Below the pieces are notes generated by a model. It did no database searches, had not been told where the DNA came from, and worked only from the letters and a program-made list of their open reading frames with translations. Source: JAUCQB01 sp964586235 (GTDB taxonomy: Bacteria > Planctomycetota > Phycisphaerae > UBA1845 > PWPN01). Taken from it: a stretch of 64,000 nt of DNA. Location of the stretch: assembly GCA_964586235.1 (NCBI GenBank), contig CAZPIO010000021.1, forward strand, positions 12,085-76,084. Reading direction: 5' to 3'. The translations under genes and the position numbers were made by a program. Shown piece by piece: positions 1 through 8,516 of this stretch; position 1 is the first letter of the stretch; the number at the start of each line of letters is the position of its first letter.

Positions 1-207
1 CTGCGGCTCATCGCCCGGGCCTTTGTCGAGCTGGTGCCGAATTTCTCGAAGTCAGATGCGGCCGGCAACGTCGTGGGCGGGCGACTGGTGACCCTGGTCT
101 GGGTCCTGCAGGCGCTGCGAGATCTGGTGGTGGTCCAGGCGACACTCCTGGCGATCGCCGGATGCGTGATATTGACGAAACGGGAGCTGGCAAAGGTGAC
201 CTCGTAA
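1..207 (+). CDS. ABC-2 type transporter permease, C-terminal fragment
   Basis: An open frame enters from the left edge and ends at TAA 205-207. The 68 visible residues have a hydrophobic stretch (LVTLVWVLQALRDLVVV followed by ATLLAIAGCVILTKREL) consistent with the last membrane helix and short cytoplasmic tail of an ABC-2 export permease. The next gene follows 68 bases later in the same direction, so the two are probably co-transcribed. The family call rests only on this tail and on a gene order I remember from planctomycetes, so it is tentative. Confidence 0.45.
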   Translation: MRLIARAFVELVPNFSKSDAAGNVVGGRLVTLVWVLQALRDLVVVQATLLAIAGCVILTKRELAKVTS

Positions 208-275
208 GGTCGAAGACTCGCCGTGGTGGGTTGAAGATCCGCTGCGGCGGAATGCGGTAACAGGGAGTTCTGCTG

Positions 276-2288
276 GTGGTCAAAGATGACGGCGGCCGTT
301 ATGTGGTCGAGCGCGTTGAAGCGCAAAGGTCAGCCACGCTGATCCAGGTGGGGGCCGTGCTTGGCGCGGTGGCCTGCATTGCGCTGGCCGCCCGGCTGCA
401 GGCTCCGATCAACCAGCAGCGCAAGGACCTGCAGCTCGTCATCCAGGATGACATCTACAAGAACCTGCCCCCCGAGTACGGCTGGATCAGCGCCTTCGGC
501 GGACCGTTGCGCGCCGTCTTCGTGAACTACCTGTGGATCCGGGCGCAGGCCCTCAAAGAGGAAGGCAAGTATTACGAGTCGCAGCAGTTGGCCCGGTGGA
601 TCTGCACCCTGCAGCCCCGGTTCCCGGAAGTGTGGAGGTTCCAGGCGTGGGAGATGTCCTACAACATCTCCGTGGCGACGCACACGGCGCAGGAGCGATG
701 GCAGTGGGTTTACAACGGCATCCGGCTGCTGCGTGACGAGGGCATCCCCAACAACGACCGGGTCGTGGCCTTGTACCAGTCGCTCACCTGGACGTGGTTC
801 CACAAGGTCGGCGACCGGGTCGACGAGTACCACAATTCCTACAAACGGATGTGGGCCGCCACCATGGAAACGCTGCTCGGTCCGCCGCCGGTGGGGGTGT
901 CTGACGAGCAGATGCTGGAGTGGTTCAGGCCCGTGGCCGAGGCCCCCGTGGCTCTCGATGAACTGATCGCCCGCCGGCCGAAAGTACAGGGACTGGTCAG
1001 CCAACTGAAGGACCTCGGCATCGACGTTCAGATCGGAACGAAGAACCTGCGCGTTTTTCACCCCCTGGAGGAGCTGTTCTTCAAGCCTTACATCCGCTTC
1101 ACGCGGGAGACGGAACTGGCCGGCCTGCGGGCCAAGCCTGTCGAACCGAAGGCGGAGGATCGCCCGTTATTCGAGTTCTTCTTGGCTTCATCGGGAGAAG
1201 ACTTCGACGCCCTGCTGGCCTGGATGCGGGCCAAGGTCCTGCGCGAGCAGTACAAGATGGACCCCGCCTTCATGCTCTCCATGTCGAGCACGCTGAGCCC
1301 GGAAAAGCCCCTGTTCCTCGACTGGCGCACGCCCTGGACGCACGCCATCTACTGGTCGATGTACGGCATGAAGAAAGGCGAGGAGTTCCGGAGCGTCAAG
1401 GAGATCGATCGGCTCAACACCGACCGCGTGATGCTCTATGGTCTGATGAGTCTGTCGCGGACGGGCCGCTACATCTTCCGAATCAACGTGGACGAGCCGT
1501 TCAAGTCGTTCCTGGAGATGCAGCCGTCGCTCCAGTACGTCGAGCCGATGCACAAGAAGTACATCGAGCTGGGCAAGAAATACGCCGAGCCTGGCGAGAA
1601 CGTCGAGAACCGCACCTGCGAAATGCTGCGTGACGGGCACGTGAATTTCCTGGAAGAGGCGGTGATGAATTATTACTTCGCCGGGCGGCTCGACGAGGCC
1701 CAGCACTATCTTGACTATCTGGCCAAGTACTATCCGGACCCCAACACCGGCAAGCCCAAGGACGACTACTTCAAGACGGTCAACGAGTTCATGAACAACC
1801 GAATCGCCGACCTGCTTGACAGCCAGCCGTCGGTCAAGGCGCTGATCGGCAGCCTTCTGTATCAGGCGTACATGGCCCTGGCCTCCGGCAAGAGCGATGA
1901 GTTCGGCGTGGCCGTGCGCACCGCCGCGTGGGCCTACGACAAGTACCAGAAGGATGCCGGCGACACCGAGATGAACCGCCTCCGCCTGCCGGAGTTTCCT
2001 TCGGTGCGAGCCGGGGCCCTGTTTGCCTTCCTCGCGAATCCCAACGTTCCCCTGTACGTGCGATCGTTCGTCTGGCGGGCCCAGGAGAGCGAGCAGGATG
2101 ACCTGGTCCGCAAGTACTGCTATCACTACGATATGCCCGGGCTGATGCGGAACATCGCGGCCGAATGCGAGCGCGAAGGGCTCGACTTCAAGCGGGCCTT
2201 CCCCGAGGTGAAGGGCATCAAGGAGTGGCTGGAGCTGAACCCGGCCCCCGTCCTGCAGGAAGACATGGACAAGCAGAAAGGGCCTTGA
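276..2288 (+). CDS. TPR-like membrane-anchored protein of unknown function
   Basis: This 670-residue protein starts at GTG 276, preceded by AGGGAG at 262-267. A single N-terminal hydrophobic segment (residues about 22-41, IQVGAVLGAVACIALAARL) suggests a membrane anchor with the rest outside the cytoplasm. The body is helical and rich in aromatic residues; stretches such as QLARWICTLQPRFPEVW and AVMNYYFAGRLDEAQHYLDY resemble tetratricopeptide repeats. It follows an ABC permease, an arrangement I recall from planctomycetes, where such proteins are often given the uninformative label IRE protein. The TGA stop lies inside an intergenic hairpin element (2285-2388). No catalytic motif was recognised. 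Confidence 0.8.
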   Translation: MVKDDGGRYVVERVEAQRSATLIQVGAVLGAVACIALAARLQAPINQQRKDLQLVIQDDIYKNLPPEYGWISAFGGPLRAVFVNYLWIRAQALKEEGKYYESQQLARWICTLQPRFPEVWRFQAWEMSYNISVATHTAQERWQWVYNGIRLLRDEGIPNNDRVVALYQSLTWTWFHKVGDRVDEYHNSYKRMWAATMETLLGPPPVGVSDEQMLEWFRPVAEAPVALDELIARRPKVQGLVSQLKDLGIDVQIGTKNLRVFHPLEELFFKPYIRFTRETELAGLRAKPVEPKAEDRPLFEFFLASSGEDFDALLAWMRAKVLREQYKMDPAFMLSMSSTLSPEKPLFLDWRTPWTHAIYWSMYGMKKGEEFRSVKEIDRLNTDRVMLYGLMSLSRTGRYIFRINVDEPFKSFLEMQPSLQYVEPMHKKYIELGKKYAEPGENVENRTCEMLRDGHVNFLEEAVMNYYFAGRLDEAQHYLDYLAKYYPDPNTGKPKDDYFKTVNEFMNNRIADLLDSQPSVKALIGSLLYQAYMALASGKSDEFGVAVRTAAWAYDKYQKDAGDTEMNRLRLPEFPSVRAGALFAFLANPNVPLYVRSFVWRAQESEQDDLVRKYCYHYDMPGLMRNIAAECEREGLDFKRAFPEVKGIKEWLELNPAPVLQEDMDKQKGP

Positions 2289-2388
2289 CGAGCCGGCGGG
2301 TTGATCCCGCCGGTTCTTTCGCGGTCCGTGAAGACCACGGGGATAAACCCCGTGGCTCGTCAAGATCGCGGCTGCAAGCCGCTCCTAC
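2285..2388. repeat. Composite hairpin repeat (two 8-5-8 hairpins plus REP-like unit)
   Basis: TTGACGAG (2285-2292) is the exact reverse complement of CTCGTCAA (2356-2363). Inside lie two hairpins of identical geometry but different sequence: CCGGCGGG-TTGAT-CCCGCCGG (2293-2313) and CCACGGGG-ATAAA-CCCCGTGG (2335-2355). A 23-base REP-like unit follows at 2366-2388; its core is GCGGCT-GCA-AGCCGC and it ends CTCCTAC. Related composites occur at 39517-39635 and 44966-45020. There is no U-run, so it is not a canonical terminator, although it sits between convergent genes and could act as one. Confidence 0.8.
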
Positions 2389-2402
2389 TTCCGGAAGGGT
2401 AC

Positions 2403-4184
2403 CTACTTTCCGATCTGAAGCACCGCCCAGGCCAGCAGGATGAGCCCGCCGACTGTTGCCCAGCCCAGAACGAAGCCGATGAGATCTTCGCGGTAGCGGC
2501 GGAAGAAGCCGCGCCATCGCTCGGCGGCGAACCAGCCGGGCAGATCGAGCAGGAGCATGTCCTGGCCTCGCTCCGCGGCCAGCGTGCCGGGCTCGTCCGA
2601 CGTGTACCGCATCTTGTCGAAGAACTGGCCAATCCGCCCCTGATCCTCGGGCCGAGTCAACAGGCTGACCAGGACGAACAAGCCGAATCCGATCAACGTG
2701 GCCCAGCCGTAGGGGCCGGGTGTCCACTTGTAGACCAACTGGAGGTCGCCGGTCTTGAGGAAGGCCCACAAGCCGCCGTTCTGGCTGGAGTGCATCATCC
2801 GGCCCCAGGCCTCGCTGAGCGTCGTGCCGGCCGAGCCGGCGGCATCGGCATGACAGGTCATCAGGTAGTTCAGGGCGTAGTACACGCCGAACGAGAGGAA
2901 GGTTGCCGCCAGCGCACCGTAGCGGTTGGCCCGCCTCCACAGGACTCCGCCCAGGAACATGATGCCCATGAAGGCCGCGATGGTCTCGGTGAACATGAAG
3001 GCGTCGAGAACTCGCTCGACCGTCAGGGCAAAGACGATGCCCAGCCCGGTCAGCCCCAGGCCGGACAGCCGGCCGACCTTCAGGATCTCCCTGTCGCTCG
3101 CGCCCGGTTTGATGTAGTGCTGGTAGAAGTTGCGGGTGAACAGGGCCCCGGTGTTGACCATGAAGTTCGAGCAGGTGGACATGTTGGCCGCCAGCACGCA
3201 GGCAACCATCAGGCCGACCAGGCCCGGGGCCAGCAGGTGCAGGCAGGCGTAGCCGAAAGCGTGTTCGGCGTCATCCAGTGCGGTTCCCTGTTGGAGGAGC
3301 ATGGTAGCAACGATCAGACCTGTGAATGCCCAGCCGATGGTGCACACCCGCTTGACGAAGGTGCCGTACATCTGGCCGACGCGTCCGGCTCGCTCGGTCT
3401 TGCCGGTGGCGTTCATGGTGAGGATGTGAGGCTGGGCGGTGATGCCCACCAGCCCGTTGATCGCGAGCATGGCGATGGTGAAGGCATCGAGCTTACTGAC
3501 CTCGCTGTAGAGCCAGAAGAAATCGGGCGGGAGCGTTTCGTGCATCCGGCCGACGCCGCCGACGGCCGACAGGCCCGCTGGGATGAGCATGAACGACAGC
3601 ACGATGATGAGGAAGCCCTGCACGAAATCGGTATAGGCCGACGCGATCAGCCCGCCGAAGAAGCTGTAGAGGATGAAGGTCACGGTCATTGCCAGGACGA
3701 CGCCGTTGGGCGAGATGATCTCTCCGCCGGTGGCGACGGAGATGATCTTGCCGGCACCTTTGAGCATGGCTCCCTGGTTGAAGACGAACAAGGAGATGCC
3801 GAAGACGGTGTAGATCAGCCCGAGAGTGCGCCCGTAGCGGTCTTCGATCATCTCGCCGATAGTGGTTCGCCCACTGCGACGGTACCAGGGGCTCATCAGC
3901 CAGTAGAAGGGCGTGATGAGCATGTTCTTCCACTGGTACCAGATGGTGGCGAAGCCGAGCTGACACGAGGCCCCGGTCTGGGCAACCGGGTTCTCGGCGT
4001 TCGTGCCGGTGCCGAAGGCCTGGCCCATCATCACCCACCAGGGCAACTGCCGGTCACCGAGGAAGTATCCTCCGCTGCCGTGGATCCTGCGTGCCACCCA
4101 GAGCCCGAAGAACACGATACCGACGAAGTAGCCGATCAGGACGACCCAGTCCAGCTTCGTGAACACTGCACTACCCAAGACCAT
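2403..4184 (-). CDS. Sodium:solute symporter (SSS family)
   Basis: This 593-residue integral membrane protein has about 13 hydrophobic segments. SSS-family features include an early helix (LDWVVLIGYFVGIVFFGLWV), the following YFLGDRQLPWWVMMG region with an adjacent GTGTNAENPVAQTG, and the later TRNFYQHYIKPGASDREIL loop. Members couple inward sodium to uptake of sugars, amino acids or other small solutes; the substrate cannot be read from sequence. It starts at ATG 4184 behind AAAGGCGG. A sulfatase lies upstream on the same strand across a 202-base gap, so sulfated or desulfated sugar uptake is a reasonable but unproven guess. The stop TAG lies next to the composite repeat. Confidence 0.9.
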   Translation of the reverse strand: MVLGSAVFTKLDWVVLIGYFVGIVFFGLWVARRIHGSGGYFLGDRQLPWWVMMGQAFGTGTNAENPVAQTGASCQLGFATIWYQWKNMLITPFYWLMSPWYRRSGRTTIGEMIEDRYGRTLGLIYTVFGISLFVFNQGAMLKGAGKIISVATGGEIISPNGVVLAMTVTFILYSFFGGLIASAYTDFVQGFLIIVLSFMLIPAGLSAVGGVGRMHETLPPDFFWLYSEVSKLDAFTIAMLAINGLVGITAQPHILTMNATGKTERAGRVGQMYGTFVKRVCTIGWAFTGLIVATMLLQQGTALDDAEHAFGYACLHLLAPGLVGLMVACVLAANMSTCSNFMVNTGALFTRNFYQHYIKPGASDREILKVGRLSGLGLTGLGIVFALTVERVLDAFMFTETIAAFMGIMFLGGVLWRRANRYGALAATFLSFGVYYALNYLMTCHADAAGSAGTTLSEAWGRMMHSSQNGGLWAFLKTGDLQLVYKWTPGPYGWATLIGFGLFVLVSLLTRPEDQGRIGQFFDKMRYTSDEPGTLAAERGQDMLLLDLPGWFAAERWRGFFRRYREDLIGFVLGWATVGGLILLAWAVLQIGK

Positions 4185-4386
4185 GCCGTTATCCGCCTTT
4201 CAAGGAAGAGGACACTCGCCAGCGCTCCATGAGGCGACGTCGGGCACAGGATACCGGATCGGTCCGGCCCGGGCCACCCGAGCGACGTGCAACGCGTGGC
4301 CGGCCTCCATGGGAAGACCCGCCGGGCCAGGAAGATAGGTTCGGGCAGGATGGTCGCTTGATGCCGATTGGCGTTCCCGAGAGAGA

Positions 4387-5904
4387 TCACGGTCGCGATC
4401 GTTTCGCCTGACGAATCTCGTGGAGCAGGCTGCTCAGCTCCTCGGTTTCCTTCGGTCGAGAGGAAGCCAGATTCTTCTGTTCGCCGCCGTCGTCGGCCAG
4501 GTTGTAGAGTTGCGGGGCCGGATCGTTGCCCGTTTCGATCCCGGTATAGAAGCTCACCTTCGCGCCCTTGCCGGGCTCGATGTACTTCCAGCTTCCCCGC
4601 CGCAGGGCGAGCCGTCCGGCGTACTCCACCAGGTGCTCGCGACCGGTCTTGGACTCGCCCACCAGCGAGGGCAGCACATTGAAGCTGTCCGGAGCCTCTT
4701 CCGCGGCAAGCTTCTGTCCTGCCAGCGCTGCGAATGATGCCACGAGATCCACCTGGCAGACGAGGGCCTCGCTGACGCCCGGCTTCACGCGACTGGGCCA
4801 GCGGACGATGAACGGAATGCGCGTCCCGCCCTCGAAGAGGCTGCCTTTGCCGCCCCGCCAGGGCCCGGCAGGCTTGTGGTCACCGAGTTTCGCGACAGCC
4901 TCGTCCTTGTAGCCGTCGTCCACCACCGGGCCGTTGTCGCTTGTCAGGATGACCAGCGTGTTCTCCTTGAGTTTCAGGCGATCCAGCGTAGCGAGAATCT
5001 CGCCGACACAGGCGTCGAACTCCAGAATGACGTCGCCCCGAGGCCCCATGCCGCTCTTCCCGGCGAAACGCGGATGCGGTACCCGCGGCACGTGAATATC
5101 GTGCGTCGCGAAGTAGAGAAAAAACGGCTCGCTCTTGTGCTGTTCGATGAAACTGACGGCCTTTCGGGTGATCGCATCGGCCATGTCCTCATCCACCCAG
5201 CGGGCCGCCTTGCCGCCGGTCATGTAGCCGATCCGGCTGATGCCGTTGACGATGGTCATGTCATGGCCGTGGCTGGGGTGGACCTTGAGCAGTTCGGGAT
5301 GGTCCTTGCCGGTCGGCTCCTGGCCGATCGGGCCGGCATAGCTGACCTGGATGGGGTCGTTCGGGTCGAGGCCGACCACGCGGTGATTCTCCACGTACAC
5401 GCACGGCACGCGGTCACCAGTGGCAGGAATGAGGAAGCAGTAGTCGAACCCGATTTCGAGCGGGCCGGGCTTGAGTTCGCCGTTCCAGTCGGGCTTCGGG
5501 CTGCCCAGGCCGAGGTGCCATTTCCCGACGACGCCGGTCTTGTAGCCGGCCCTTTTCAGAATCGAGGCCATGGTGGTGCGGCCGGGCTCGATGATCAGAG
5601 CGGCGTCGCCCGGCAGAATGCCCGTTCCCTTCTTTCGAAAGGCATACTCGCCGGTCATCATCGCGTAGCGGGAGGGCGTGCACGTGGCCGATGCCGAATG
5701 GGCGTCGGTAAAGCGAAGCCCTTCCTCGGCGAGCCGATCGATGTTCGGCGTCTTCAGCCGGGTGGCCCCGTAGCAACTGACGTCGCCGTATCCCAGATCG
5801 TCGGCGTAGAGCAGGACGATGTTTGGCGGCGGCGCGGCTGCGAGGTGCGAGACGGCAAGCGACAGACACAGGAGACTGAGGAGACTTGGGAGGTTCTGTT
5901 TCAT
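4387..5904 (-). CDS. Exported arylsulfatase-type sulfatase
   Basis: This 505-residue protein has a signal peptide (about residues 1-24, LLSLLCLSLAVSHLAAA). The canonical sulfatase signature C-T-P-S-R is at residues 75-79; Cys75 would be converted to formylglycine by a maturase encoded elsewhere. Metal-ligand motifs are visible: YADDLGYGD near residue 33 and LTSDNGPVVDDG in the second half. The family hydrolyses sulfate esters, in planctomycetes commonly on algal or host polysaccharides. It begins at ATG 5904 with AAAGGAG upstream and is followed on the same strand by the symporter. The exact substrate is unknown. Confidence 0.93.
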   Translation of the reverse strand: MKQNLPSLLSLLCLSLAVSHLAAAPPPNIVLLYADDLGYGDVSCYGATRLKTPNIDRLAEEGLRFTDAHSASATCTPSRYAMMTGEYAFRKKGTGILPGDAALIIEPGRTTMASILKRAGYKTGVVGKWHLGLGSPKPDWNGELKPGPLEIGFDYCFLIPATGDRVPCVYVENHRVVGLDPNDPIQVSYAGPIGQEPTGKDHPELLKVHPSHGHDMTIVNGISRIGYMTGGKAARWVDEDMADAITRKAVSFIEQHKSEPFFLYFATHDIHVPRVPHPRFAGKSGMGPRGDVILEFDACVGEILATLDRLKLKENTLVILTSDNGPVVDDGYKDEAVAKLGDHKPAGPWRGGKGSLFEGGTRIPFIVRWPSRVKPGVSEALVCQVDLVASFAALAGQKLAAEEAPDSFNVLPSLVGESKTGREHLVEYAGRLALRRGSWKYIEPGKGAKVSFYTGIETGNDPAPQLYNLADDGGEQKNLASSRPKETEELSSLLHEIRQAKRSRP

Positions 5905-5940
5905 GGTCGTTCTCCTTTCTCGAAGGCGGGACTACCCTAA

Positions 5941-6017
5941 GACAGAACGCCAAGCACGAGGTTGGTGCCCTGCGGGCAGCAGAAGCACGGCCCGTCGCTG
6001 ACGCTCCGGGTTCTGTC
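5941..6017. repeat. Intergenic inverted repeat with GC-rich interior
   Basis: GACAGAAC (5941-5948) is the exact reverse complement of GTTCTGTC (6010-6017). The 61-base interior holds further self-complementary words, such as GCCC-TGC-GGGC. It lies just upstream of the sulfatase and just beyond the end of the AttH-like remnant. Whether it is a mobile palindrome or a regulatory structure cannot be told from one copy. Confidence 0.5.
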
Positions 6018-6037
6018 AGATCTCCTCAGCGTATGCC

Positions 6038-6307
6038 TTACGGGTAATTCGTCAACTCGACAAAGGCCGACCCGGTGACCTGCTGCCCGGCATGGGTGCC
6101 GGCAACCTCGCAAAGACCTTCCCAGTAAACGTTACCCGTGTAGTACCACCACTCGCCGCCGGAGCAATGTGGCTCTTCGTCCTCGGGAAGTCGAACGGTC
6201 GGAGCAGGAGCCAGAAGCTCATAGAAGGTATCGGGGCAGCAGGCAGCGCCCATCCCGGCCAGGGCAGGCAGAAACGCGCAGAGCATGCTGGTTCTCGCCC
6301 GCCTCAT
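6038..6307 (-). pseudogene. AttH/CrtC lipocalin-like protein, internally deleted remnant
   Basis: The 89-residue reading frame from ATG 6307 has a signal-like N-terminus (SMLCAFLPALAGMGAACC). It then has the typical N-terminal AttH/CrtC block, LPEDEEPH followed by GGEWWYYTGN. Within one residue this runs into YWEGLCEVAGTHAG and GSAFVELTNYP, which match the extreme C-terminus of the same family. Family members (lipocalin-like carotenoid hydratase or kievitone hydratase relatives) are usually several hundred residues, so the whole middle is missing and the frame is preserved across the junction. I call it a decayed gene; a genuinely minimal protein is less likely. An in-frame ATG at 6385 would add 26 residues without signal-peptide character. 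Confidence 0.6.
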
Positions 6308-6541
6308 CAGGAACGCTCCCGTCAACTTGCCCAGGACCGCACCGACACCTGCAACACCTCTCCGCTTCAGGAGCCGCACAACCATTGTAGCACGCAGCGG
6401 CCAGATCGGGCGATCCGTTCATCATGATCCCGGATCGGATTCTGCTGTTATTGACTCACCAGAGACGTTAAAATGGAGCTTGCGGAGCATGGGCGGCCGA
6501 TCGGGGTCGGACTGCCCGACTTTGGCGGGAATGCCAAAAGC

Positions 6542-8209
6542 ATGGCCACGAGAAACCGGCTGTCCGTTGTCGCGGGGGTGGCGTGTCTGCTGCTGGCGGT
6601 GCCGGCAAGATCCGTCCGCGCCGAGTCGATGTACGTCTATGGCGTCCACGATTGGGGCTGGGGCGTGAACGTTGACGTCATGAACTGGCTCACCGGCTGG
6701 GTGACGGAGGCCAACATGGCGTACAACCAGCCCAACGTCTTCGGACGATACGAGCCGATGGCCGGCGAAGGATTCTCGATCATCCAGCGACTGGAGTGGT
6801 ATCCCTATGAACCCATCCCGCCCGATCCGGCGGACTACCCCACGTTCGCCAGTCAGTGCGCGAACAACTGGGCTCAGGCGCTCAAGAAGTTCTGCCGGCA
6901 CTACTCGATCGGCAACGAGGTAGATCTGGCCCACGTCACACCACAGGAATACGCCCAGTGCTTTGTTCAGGTCCGCAACGCCATCCGGGCCAAGCAACCG
7001 GAGGCGAAGGTCCTCATCGGTCACTGGGCTGCCGACGGACACTATCTTGACGTTATCCAGGAGATTCAGCGGATCACGGGGGGCAACGAGTTCGATGGCC
7101 TGACCGCCCATACTGGAAGCTCGGTTCCGGACGGCCTGCTGAGAATGCTCGATGACGTCGGTGCTGCTTCGGATGTCGGTGTATACGTGACCGAATAGGG
7201 CTGGGTCGCGGATTCCGAACCGTATAGCGTGTCGCTTGCGCGGATGCTGGGGTTCTGCCAGGAGATACGCGACTGGAACAGCACGCACACAAGGCAACTC
7301 TATGGGGCCACCTGGTACCGGTGGCCCTGCTGGGATTCGACGTTCCACCTGGACGACGACTGCAACGTGGCGGACAACGCCGCCTTCAAATACCTGACCG
7401 CGAACTGCCCCGCCACCAACTCTTATGCCCTGAACCCCGTAATCATCTCCGGTATGCGAGTCGAGGTGTCGACAACCGGCAAGGCGCTGGTTGTCAGGTG
7501 GGACACCAATCACCCGTCGAAGACGATGCTGTGGTACTGGAATTCCGCCGCGAACGCCCGGAACGGGGAGTTCATCCCGCTGGACACTTCACTGGTGCAG
7601 AGCCACGTGATCACGCTGGACAATGTTGTCCACGTGCAGCCCGCGACCGAGTACCTGATGATCTGCCGCTCACCGGCCTGGGACCTGGGCGACGGCAGCG
7701 CCGGGCCTTTCAAGGTCACCAGCGGCCCCTGGACCGTGACAGTCGAGGAGACGACCGACACCACTGCCACCCTCCGTTGGGCCACGCTCTTTGCGTCCTC
7801 GAGCCGCCTGAAGTACGGCCTCACGGCTGATTACGGCAGCGAGGCCGTGGGGCCGGGCAATGTCACCGATCATGTCGTGCAGATCACCGGCCTGGCGCCG
7901 ATAACCACCTACCACTTCCGCGTCTGGTCCGAAGCTCAGGGCTACGCGCCGCACCATTCGGCGGACTTCACGTTCCGGACCGGCCTGCCCGAACCGGACC
8001 CTGACCTCGACGATGACGGGGACGTCGATCAGCGTGACTTCGGGCTCTTCCAGGTCTGCCTGTCCGGCCCCGGGATCGAGCAGAACCTGCCAAGCTGTCT
8101 CGAAGCCCGTCTCGATCCCGATGAGGACGTTGACCAGGCTGATTTCGCGATCTTTCTGGCGTGCCTGAGTGGGCCGGGCGTGCCGGCAGCCTCGAACTGC
8201 GCGAAATAG
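6542..8209 (+). pseudogene. Glycosidase-like exported protein with dockerin-like tail, interrupted by in-frame TAG
   Basis: ATG 6542 opens a signal peptide (LSVVAGVACLLLAVPARSVRA). The frame runs 218 residues to TAG 7196-7198 and then continues in the same frame to TAG 8207-8209. The stop falls inside VYVTE-stop-GW. In clan-A glycosidase barrels a T-E-[YFW]-G-W block commonly carries the catalytic nucleophile Glu, so one base change from TAC or TAT (Tyr) explains it. The upstream part also has a plausible acid/base block, YSIGNEVDL. After the barrel come a fibronectin III-like domain (TATLRWATLFASSSRLKYG to HFRVW) and two calcium-loop repeats (DLDDDGDVDQRDF and LDPDEDVDQADF), each followed by CLSGPG. 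Read through it would be about 555 residues. It could be a true nonsense mutation or an assembly error. Confidence 0.7.
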
Positions 8210-8516
8210 CAGCCGCCCCCCCGGAGGACATGTCAACCCGGCCTCGCGGCCACGTTTCGCTCGCGACATCAGCAGGCACAACGGCTATCCGACGTCAACG
8301 ACCAGGAACACCAGTCGCCTGCCTGAGCTGCATGGCGTGGACAAATCCCGCCTCGTGGTATAATGCGTCGACAATTACGACTGGTGTTCGCCGGGCAGGC
8401 GGGGTTCGGCGATTGCGGGCAGTATCCCGCCCGCGTTTCGTCGAGCACCTATCTGCGCCTGGCCCGCCGTCGACCAATGTATCGGATCATTATCCGCAGC
8501 CAATGGAGGCACTCAC
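8210..8516. other. Intergenic leader region of the GrpE-like/Hsp70 operon
   Basis: This 307-base gap holds the promoter described at 8338-8364 and a leader of about 145 bases before ATG 8517. I see no gene and no heat-shock CIRCE-type inverted repeat in it. Confidence 0.5.
8338..8364 (+). promoter_or_regulatory. Putative sigma70-type promoter with extended -10
   Basis: TGGACA (8338-8343), a 15-base spacer and a perfect TATAAT (8359-8364) preceded by TGG, forming an extended -10. Transcription would begin near 8371 and read into the GrpE-like and Hsp70-like genes. The spacer is short, so the -35 is less certain than the -10. Confidence 0.5.

Noticed and set aside
330..1061. Minus-strand open frame opposite the TPR-like protein
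   Set aside because: No ribosome site, signal or motif; the plus-strand gene is better supported.
2293..2355. Simple rho-independent terminators
   Set aside because: Hairpins lack T-runs on either side and recur with outer inverted repeats and REP-like units, so they are treated as a repeat family.
2301..4232. Open frame of about 640 codons on the plus strand opposite the symporter
   Set aside because: It is antisense to a clear 13-helix symporter, has low-complexity Gln/Glu/His/Arg composition and no motif. Long antisense frames are expected in GC-rich DNA.
7196..7198. Recoding of TAG as an amino acid in this organism
   Set aside because: Several normal genes here end in TAG, including the symporter and this same gene at 8207-8209, so TAG is used as a stop.
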